A stretch of DNA of 5,435 nt from Bacteroidales bacterium (GTDB taxonomy: Bacteria > Bacteroidota > Bacteroidia > Bacteroidales > WCHB1-69), in contig JAISDH010000364.1 in the NCBI GenBank assembly GCA_031264975.1, positions 1 to 5,435 on the forward strand, given 5' to 3'. Shown here in pieces: positions 1 to 5,435 of the stretch. How positions within the stretch are numbered: the first letter of the stretch is position 1; each line of letters begins with the position of its first letter. The notes below the pieces were generated by a model that saw nothing but the letters and a program-made list of their open reading frames with translations, was not told where the DNA came from and did no database searches. Made by a program: the position numbers and the translations under genes.

Positions 1-24
1 CTGCTATTGTATTTATAAAAATAG

Positions 25-32
25 TACCTTTG
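25..32 (+). promoter_or_regulatory. Candidate Bacteroidota -7 promoter element (TACCTTTG)
   Basis: TACCTTTG matches the TAnnTTTG consensus of the primary Bacteroidota sigma factor exactly. A possible -33 partner, ATTG at 6-9, lies 15 bases upstream, which is shorter than the usual spacing of roughly 19-21, so the -33 element is weak or cut off by the window edge. Transcription would start near 36-40, leaving an A/T-rich leader of about 20 bases before the ATG at 57. No Shine-Dalgarno sequence is present, as is normal in this phylum. It would drive the outer-membrane protein gene and, by read-through, the ABC transporter. Confidence 0.55.
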
Positions 33-56
33 TAGCTCAAAATATTTTATTTATTA

Positions 57-149
57 ATGACAACAAAGGACAGGTTTTATTTTTGTTCAATTCGGCATGT
101 GATTATGATTTGTTCTATTTTATTGGGTTGCGAAATCTCTTTGTATGCA
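57..149 (+). other. Signal peptide of the outer-membrane protein
   Basis: Residues 1-31: a long n-region with K4, R6 and R13, a hydrophobic core VIMICSILLG (15-24), and a small-residue site SLYA before Gln32, a common signal peptidase I arrangement in Bacteroidota (A|Q). LLGC at 22-25 also resembles a lipobox, but Leu at -2 is less usual and a lipid anchor is not expected on a barrel protein, so signal peptidase I is preferred. Confidence 0.65.
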
Positions 150-3100
150 CAGTTTTATAACGGACATAATTTGAAATTTGGAAAGAACCGCATACAATAT
201 GAAAAGCGTCTGTGGAACTATTATCGTACCCCTATTGCTGATATTTATTATTATACGCAGAGCAAGGAACTCGCTATTTTAGCTTCCGAACATGTCCAAA
301 AAACAGTTTCAGAACTTGAACATAAATTAGGCGTCAGTCTTCAACGCAAGATACAAATCATTGTTTATGCGAGACAGTCTGATTTTATGCAGTCCAATAT
401 CGGGCTGGAAACCGACGACTTTTACAACACCGGAGGCATTACCCCCGTTTACGGAGACAAAATATTTCTTTACTTTAAAGGGAATATAAATACCTTTTTG
501 GAAGATTTAAGAGGCGGTATTGCGGATTTATTTATCAATTATTTTACGGTTGGCGAAACTGTGGGCGCAAACATATCGGCAAGTTATGCGTCTGCTTTTC
601 CTTTGTGGTTTACGGACGGATTAAACGCTTATTTCTCCAAAGAATGGAACGCCCATTTTGATAACATGACAAGAGACGGTATCACAAGCGGACGATACAA
701 AAAAATACACAATCTTTCCCCTGCGGAACAACAGGTTGCCGGATTCTCTTTCTGGAAATTTATTGTAGACAAATACGGGGAAAATGTAATTCCGGTGATG
801 CTATACTACGCAAGTTCAACCCGTAATCACGAAAGAGCTATCTATTATGCATTACGTACTCCTTTTGATAATATTCTTTTGGAATGGATTAATTATTATC
901 AAAACTTATATGCCGCAAAGCCGAATGAAGAATCGGTAGACGCGTCTCTGACGAAATATAAAAAACATACAAACTATTTATATCCTGAAATTTCTCCCAA
1001 CGGAGAACAGCTTGCCTATATCACCAATCTGGATGGACGGGTAAAAATATGGATTATGGATTTGCATAATCACAAGAAAAAATGTATTTATCGAGCAGAT
1101 TACCGAATAGACAACTATCCTGACCTCAGTTATCCGTTACTTGCATGGCACCCTTCGGGCAATTTTTTGATGACCATGTTGGAATATCACGATAAAGTGT
1201 ATTTGCAACCGTATCTCGTCGACAAAAAGAAGTGGGATAAGAAACAGGTTGTTTTTATCAACAAGATTATTGACTTCTCTTATTCTTCAGACGGGCGGTT
1301 TATTGCCTTGACGGGCGCTAAAAATGGACAATCGGATATTTATCTCTACAATGTCGCCTCCCGAGCGCTTGAACAAATCACCAACGATAAAGCCGATGAT
1401 TATTCTCCTCACTTTATTCGGGATAACAGTCAGTTAATATTCAGTTCCAATCGGAAAAACGATACCATTGACGCGGATAAAGATAAGTTTCAGGAAGGAA
1501 AATACGATTTGTTTATCTACGATATGGCGACAAAAGATAAAGTATTAAACCACGTTACGTTCACCCCCCATGCAAACGAAATTCACGCAATGGACGCAGA
1601 AAAAAATTATATCTCCTTTATCAGCGATTTGAATGGTACCAACAACCGTTATCTGGGAGAATTTAAAAACGTAATCAGCCACATTGATACCAGTATACAT
1701 TATGTTTATCGTGTTCAGTGGTACCCTGTGAGCAATTATAATACGGGTATTTATTTTCAGGATATAAATACTACCGGCGCCACGGTTGCCCAACAAATCT
1801 TTCGCAAGGGGCAATGGGTAATCGGAACGGAGAATGACGTTCGATTTTCCGACCTTCCGCAACAGAAACTTACGCCGACTGTCCCCCTTCAAACGTCTCC
1901 CAACGATACCGTATCAACGAAAGATACCCTTCAAACAAATAAACAAACGCAAAAACGTTTACGACAGGCTCGATTATCAGATATTAATATTCCGCCGTCC
2001 GATTCCAACACCGTTTCAGAGAATATTCCTGTTGTAATCCCCAATACAAATCCGGAACCGGAAGCATTAATCCCTCGAAACTACGATATACAATATTTTA
2101 TCAACGGCATGGCGGCTCAAGTTGATTTCAGTTTTCTCAATACTTCATACCAACAGTTTGTCAAAGCGAAGCAACCCATTTACTTAAACCCCGGATTGAA
2201 TGCCTTTCTCATGGTTACCCTTCGGGACTTAATGGAAGACTACCGCATGACGGGCGGCGTACGCATATCGGCGAACTTAAACAATCTTGAATTTCTATAC
2301 AGCTATGAAAACCTGAAAAACCGTTTAGACAGACAGGTAGCAATTCATTACCAATCTTTGAAATCATTTGACGGACTGTATAACATACGTCAACAAAATA
2401 TAAATATCCACTACATACTGAAATATCCCTTCGACAGGGTGAACAGTTTACACACGACCTTTACGATACGATACAATCGTTACGACCTCCGAGTTATTGA
2501 TGATTACAGCATGGAAAAACAACCGGAACACAAGTTCTGGCTCGGGACGAAAGTCGAATATATTATAGACAATACCCGCACGGTATCTATTAACATGCTC
2601 AATGGATTTAGAGGGAAATTGTTTGCCGAGTTTTACGCCACTCCCGACAAAGCTTTTAACAACATGGCTGTTTTCGGGCTGGATATGCGGCATTATGCAA
2701 GAATCCACAAAACACTGATATGGGCGAATCGTTTTGCCGCAAGTACTTCCATTGGTAAAAATCGTCTCATCTATTATATGGGCGGCGTTGATAATTGGAT
2801 ATTCCCTAAGTTTAATCAGGAGATAAACATTGATACGTCCGTTAATTATACCTACCAAACTCTGGCAACCAACATGCGCGGATTTACGCAGAACATCCGT
2901 AATGGGACTAATTTCTTCACGCTTAATTCGGAATTACGGTTTCAAATCATTCAGTGTTTTTCCAAGAAACCTTTGCGAAGCGACTTTTTACAATCCCTTC
3001 AATTAATTCTTTTTGGGGATATAGGAACTGCCTGGGTGGGTTTGCATCCTTATTTGGACAACAACAGTCTTTTCACCAAGACCATACAGAGCGGGGATAT

Positions 3101-3269
3101 TAAAATCACTTTGAAAAGAATAGTAGAACCCATTGTGGGCGGTTTTGGCGTAGGATTACGTTTTCAGTTACTGAGTTATTTTATTCGTTTTGATTATGCA
3201 TGGGGCGTTGAAAACTATAAAATCAATGACAAGGGGGTATTTTATCTTTCATTCAATCTGGACTTCTAA
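57..3269 (+). CDS. Secreted pseudo-peptidase / TolB-like beta-propeller protein with C-terminal Omp85-like outer-membrane barrel
   Basis: Seen: a 1070-residue protein with a signal peptide (hydrophobic core about 15-24, likely cleavage after LYA at 29-31). Residues about 45-295 resemble the peptidase-MA/gluzincin fold: LR at 151-152 is followed by GGIAD (153-157) where HExxH would sit, and LWFTDG (183-188) matches the downstream WFxEG helix. Residues about 300-600 hold propeller blades of TolB/PD40 type (YPEISPNG at 309, FSYSSDGR at 407, YSPHF at 449). A Thr/Pro/Asn-rich linker spans about 603-675. The last 390 or so residues look like an outer-membrane barrel, with Omp85-like signatures MRGF (940-943), FGDIGTAW (986-993), GVGLRF (1031-1036), RFDYAWG (1044-1050) and a terminal Phe. 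Known: Bacteroidota proteins of this kind are often annotated as TolB or WD40-like. Inferred: it sits in the outer membrane with the propeller and pseudo-protease in the periplasm, probably in envelope assembly or binding; catalysis looks unlikely. The ATG at 57 fits the promoter; the ATG at 105 would leave too short an n-region. The exact function is unknown. Confidence 0.85.
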   Translation: MTTKDRFYFCSIRHVIMICSILLGCEISLYAQFYNGHNLKFGKNRIQYEKRLWNYYRTPIADIYYYTQSKELAILASEHVQKTVSELEHKLGVSLQRKIQIIVYARQSDFMQSNIGLETDDFYNTGGITPVYGDKIFLYFKGNINTFLEDLRGGIADLFINYFTVGETVGANISASYASAFPLWFTDGLNAYFSKEWNAHFDNMTRDGITSGRYKKIHNLSPAEQQVAGFSFWKFIVDKYGENVIPVMLYYASSTRNHERAIYYALRTPFDNILLEWINYYQNLYAAKPNEESVDASLTKYKKHTNYLYPEISPNGEQLAYITNLDGRVKIWIMDLHNHKKKCIYRADYRIDNYPDLSYPLLAWHPSGNFLMTMLEYHDKVYLQPYLVDKKKWDKKQVVFINKIIDFSYSSDGRFIALTGAKNGQSDIYLYNVASRALEQITNDKADDYSPHFIRDNSQLIFSSNRKNDTIDADKDKFQEGKYDLFIYDMATKDKVLNHVTFTPHANEIHAMDAEKNYISFISDLNGTNNRYLGEFKNVISHIDTSIHYVYRVQWYPVSNYNTGIYFQDINTTGATVAQQIFRKGQWVIGTENDVRFSDLPQQKLTPTVPLQTSPNDTVSTKDTLQTNKQTQKRLRQARLSDINIPPSDSNTVSENIPVVIPNTNPEPEALIPRNYDIQYFINGMAAQVDFSFLNTSYQQFVKAKQPIYLNPGLNAFLMVTLRDLMEDYRMTGGVRISANLNNLEFLYSYENLKNRLDRQVAIHYQSLKSFDGLYNIRQQNINIHYILKYPFDRVNSLHTTFTIRYNRYDLRVIDDYSMEKQPEHKFWLGTKVEYIIDNTRTVSINMLNGFRGKLFAEFYATPDKAFNNMAVFGLDMRHYARIHKTLIWANRFAASTSIGKNRLIYYMGGVDNWIFPKFNQEINIDTSVNYTYQTLATNMRGFTQNIRNGTNFFTLNSELRFQIIQCFSKKPLRSDFLQSLQLILFGDIGTAWVGLHPYLDNNSLFTKTIQSGDIKITLKRIVEPIVGGFGVGLRFQLLSYFIRFDYAWGVENYKINDKGVFYLSFNLDF

Positions 3270-3278
3270 ATTTTGCTT

Positions 3279-5099
3279 ATGAATAATAATTTCAAACGGG
3301 TTGTTCTATACATTATGCCTTATCGTTTGTATATTGTCAAGGCTTTTTGCTGTAACCTGCTCTATGCTTTTTTTTCTCTTTTGACTTTGGGGATGATTGT
3401 TCCGTTTATTTCTATTTTGTTCGGGTTGATTGAGCCTGTTACGGTTCTGCCTGCCTTTAATTTATCTACGGACGCCATTATTGGCACGCTTTCCTATTAT
3501 ATTACCTTTCTGAACGCGAAATATGGAATATTTGAAGCATTAATGTTTGTTTCTGTTCTTTTTGCTCTTTGTTCTTTGCTTTCAAATCTGTTTCATTTTT
3601 TGGGAATGTACTATCTAACTCCCGTGAATGCGAATGCGACAAGGGATATTCGGAATGATTTGTTTCATAAGATACTGATACTTCCTCTTGCTTTTTATTC
3701 TACGCATAAAGCCGGAGATATAATCACCCGATTCAATAACGACTTACATGAAATAGATACGGCATTAATCAGATGTACGATTGACGTTTTATTTCGCCAA
3801 CCTTTGGTTATTATTATGTTCATGGGAACACTGTTAATCATCAATCCTATGTTGACCGTATCTTCCTTGCTGATTTTTCCCTTCATGAGTTTTATTACGC
3901 GAAAAATAAGTAAAGCCATTCGCAGAAAAGCATTGCAGATGCAAACAGAATTGGGGAATGTCTCTTCCATTTACGAAGAGTCTATTTCAGGATTACGAAT
4001 TATCAAAGGATTATCTGCTCAGAAGTATTTCTTTTCTAAGTTTAAACAAACAAACGGTCGTTTTTCTCACTACGCTACAAAGATAACGCGTTACCTTGAA
4101 TTATCGGCTCCCGTTTCCGAAGTTTTGACGCTTATAGGCTTGCTTGCTATTCTTTTAGTCGGCGCTTTGTTGCTGATAAATGATAAAAGCATGCAGGCGG
4201 ACAGTTTAATTCTTTTTGTACTTGTTTTTGCAAGACTGATTCCTCCCATTCAGTCTTCCATAAGAGGATATGGCTATATACAAAAAGGACTTGTTTCTGC
4301 CAACCGTATCTTTGAAGTATTGGACAGCGACGAACAAATAATTGAAGCCGTCAATCCTGTTCCCATTAAAAACTTTGAAACAAATATTGCATTCAACAAT
4401 GTCAGTTTTTCCTACGAATCCGAACCTGTCTTACACAATATCTGTTTGGAAATCAAAAAAGGGGAGACCGTTGCTTTGGTTGGTAATTCCGGTGGGGGAA
4501 AGTCTACGCTCATCAATCTGTTGCTCCGCTTTTATGACATTGAGCAAGGCGAAATAACAGTCGACGGACGAAACATAAAAGACTATGTCATATCTGATGT
4601 TCGTACTCTTTTTGGCGTTATCACGCAGGATGTTTTGTTATTTAACGATACTGTTTTCAACAATATCCGTTTCGGTAAAACGAATGCCGACGAATCTACA
4701 GTAATAGAGGCGGCAAAAAATGCCGGAGCTCATGACTTTATCATGGAAATGCCTCTCCAATACGACACTGTCATTGGGGACAGGGGCGTTAAACTTTCCG
4801 GCGGACAACGACAACGATTAAGTATCGCCCGTGCATTGGTTCAAAACCCCGATATTCTTCTCCTTGACGAAGCTACTTCCGCCTTAGACAGTCATTCGGA
4901 AAAAATAGTGCAACTTGCGCTTGACTATCTAATGAATAACCGTACTTCTATCATTATTGCTCATCGTTTGTCCACCATTCAAAATGCCCACAGGATTATT
5001 GTTTTAAAAGAAGGTCATATTGTAGAAGAAGGTTCCCACAAGCAATTACTCGACAAACAGGGAGAATATTTCAAGCTATTCACGATGCAGCAATTGTAA
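3279..5099 (+). CDS. MsbA-type ABC exporter, fused permease and ATPase
   Basis: A 606-residue half-transporter expected to work as an inner-membrane homodimer, using ATP to export a lipid or other amphiphile. Seen: six membrane segments (about 18-50, 87-113, 172-190, 191-206, 282-301, 309-325) with an extended periplasmic loop between the first two, then a complete nucleotide-binding domain: A-loop Tyr379, Walker A GNSGGGKST (402-410, Lys408), Q-loop Gln450, signature LSGGQ (506-510), Walker B ILLLDE (526-531, catalytic Glu531), SALD D-loop, and switch His562. Length and order fit the MsbA/multidrug-exporter family, and the N-terminus fits the Bacteroidota MsbA-like branch. Lipid A core flippase is the leading guess, but Bacteroidota carry several paralogues, so no symbol is given. 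Start choice: an in-frame TTG at 3273 would add two residues; the ATG at 3279 is preferred. It lies 9 bases after the upstream stop with no separate promoter seen, so co-transcription is likely. Confidence 0.93.
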   Translation: MNNNFKRVVLYIMPYRLYIVKAFCCNLLYAFFSLLTLGMIVPFISILFGLIEPVTVLPAFNLSTDAIIGTLSYYITFLNAKYGIFEALMFVSVLFALCSLLSNLFHFLGMYYLTPVNANATRDIRNDLFHKILILPLAFYSTHKAGDIITRFNNDLHEIDTALIRCTIDVLFRQPLVIIMFMGTLLIINPMLTVSSLLIFPFMSFITRKISKAIRRKALQMQTELGNVSSIYEESISGLRIIKGLSAQKYFFSKFKQTNGRFSHYATKITRYLELSAPVSEVLTLIGLLAILLVGALLLINDKSMQADSLILFVLVFARLIPPIQSSIRGYGYIQKGLVSANRIFEVLDSDEQIIEAVNPVPIKNFETNIAFNNVSFSYESEPVLHNICLEIKKGETVALVGNSGGGKSTLINLLLRFYDIEQGEITVDGRNIKDYVISDVRTLFGVITQDVLLFNDTVFNNIRFGKTNADESTVIEAAKNAGAHDFIMEMPLQYDTVIGDRGVKLSGGQRQRLSIARALVQNPDILLLDEATSALDSHSEKIVQLALDYLMNNRTSIIIAHRLSTIQNAHRIIVLKEGHIVEEGSHKQLLDKQGEYFKLFTMQQL

Positions 5100-5238
5100 G
5101 GAACAAAGAACATGGGACAGGGAACAAGGCGTAAGGGGAAAGGACGAAAAGAGTTTGCGTTTATTTTTCGTCGCTTAGTGAAACAATTAAACAGGACTTT
5201 ATGCGTTTCTTATAGCGTCGTATTAATATTAATATACA
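5100..5238. other. Intergenic spacer, purine-rich then A/T-rich
   Basis: The first 50 or so bases on the plus strand are almost all purines and contain an imperfect direct repeat, GGAACAAAG (5100-5108) and GGAACAAGG (5121-5129). An inverted repeat follows at 5143-5172, and the perfect palindrome TATTAATATTAATA (5221-5234) lies just before the next start. No convincing TAnnTTTG promoter was found here, so whether the downstream gene has its own promoter is undecided. Confidence 0.6.
5143..5172 (+). terminator. Weak candidate hairpin after the ABC transporter gene
   Basis: GACGAAAA (5143-5150) and TTTTCGTC (5165-5172) are perfect reverse complements around a 14-base loop; a G-T pair could extend the stem inward by one. 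The stem is short and A/T-rich, and no T-run follows it on the plus strand, so it is not a typical intrinsic terminator. It could be a weak terminator, an mRNA 3'-end structure, or chance. Confidence 0.25.
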
Positions 5239-5435
5239 ATGAAAATACATATCTATAAACTGTTATCAATCGTTTTGCTGGCTTTGATTTCTTTGTCTTC
5301 TTTTGGCAAGAACTTCAAGGTTAATTTTAATTATTTGCTGTTCAACATTCCCAACGAAACTCCTTACGTAGAACTGCAATTTCTTTTTGACGGGAAAGGT
5401 TTAGTTTATAAAGCCAACGACAAAGGCGCTTATCA
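5239..5435 (+). CDS. Secreted protein, likely GWxTD-domain family (5' part only)
   Basis: The gene runs off the window: 65 complete codons and two bases are present. Seen: a signal peptide with Lys2 and Lys7, hydrophobic core LLSIVLLALISL (8-19) and SSFG ahead of a likely cleavage near residue 23, then a mature start of beta-strand character. The pattern of F-N-Y-L-L-F-N-I-P at 30-38, TPYVEL at 41-46, and a DGKGLVYKANDKGAYQ-like stretch from 51 matches, from memory, the N-terminal region of Bacteroidota GWxTD-domain proteins, where a strand ending in PYVE is followed by a modified 'DG.SV.Y..N..G.YQ' stretch. The defining GWxTD motif would lie beyond the window, so the family call is an inference. 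Start: this ATG is followed directly by a proper signal peptide and preceded by A/T-rich sequence with no Shine-Dalgarno. It lies 139 bases after the transporter stop and may or may not share its transcript. Confidence 0.7.
   Translation, partial: MKIHIYKLLSIVLLALISLSSFGKNFKVNFNYLLFNIPNETPYVELQFLFDGKGLVYKANDKGAY

Noticed and set aside
1545..1892. Open frame of 115 codons on the minus strand
   Set aside because: It lies wholly inside the propeller/linker coding region of the large plus-strand gene and shows no recognisable domain; it is a shadow frame.
2448..2858. Open frame of 136 codons on the minus strand
   Set aside because: It is antisense to the barrel region, which carries clear family motifs on the plus strand; its translation shows no recognisable features.
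3273..3278. In-frame TTG two codons before the ATG of the ABC transporter
   Set aside because: It adds only two residues; the ATG at 3279 is the more usual start and aligns well with the expected short N-terminus of the family.
5221..5234. Perfect palindrome TATTAATATTAATA as a possible operator
   Set aside because: It is pure A/T in an A/T-rich spacer, so a palindrome of this length is plausible by chance, and no promoter was found around it.
5112..5258. Short plus-strand frame of 48 codons with a basic N-terminus and a hydrophobic C-terminal part
   Set aside because: The Arg/Lys/Gly content follows from the purine-rich spacer, no family is recognised, and it overlaps the start of the secreted-protein gene in another frame.

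Overview
The window reads as Bacteroidota, most likely Bacteroidales. The basis is AT-rich DNA, no Shine-Dalgarno motif before any start, a perfect TAnnTTTG promoter element (the Bacteroidota sigma-ABfr -7 consensus) before the first gene, and three proteins that each look like Bacteroidota families. The species cannot be told from this sequence. All genes lie on the plus strand.

Layout: (1) 1-56 is a short leader with a candidate promoter. (2) 57-3269 encodes a 1070-residue secreted protein. It has a signal peptide, a peptidase-MA-like (gluzincin) domain whose HExxH zinc site is lost, a TolB/DPP-IV-type beta-propeller, a low-complexity linker, and a C-terminal outer-membrane beta-barrel with Omp85/BamA hallmarks (an RGF motif, an F-G-D-x-G strand, a GxGLRF...RFDYAWG strand pair and a terminal Phe). 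(3) 3279-5099, only 9 bases after the previous stop, encodes a complete MsbA-type ABC exporter half-transporter with every ATPase motif intact. (4) 5100-5238 is a spacer with a purine-rich stretch and an 8-bp inverted repeat. (5) 5239 to the window edge is the start of a secreted protein whose N-terminus resembles the Bacteroidota GWxTD-domain family.

The tight coupling of (2) and (3) suggests a two-gene transcription unit of an inner-membrane lipid/amphiphile exporter and an outer-membrane barrel with large periplasmic domains. A shared role in envelope biogenesis is an inference; the sequence names no substrate. The most interesting item is the architecture of the first gene: an Omp85-like barrel carrying a pseudo-protease and a propeller where POTRA repeats would normally be. 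No mobile element, tRNA, rRNA or CRISPR array was seen.
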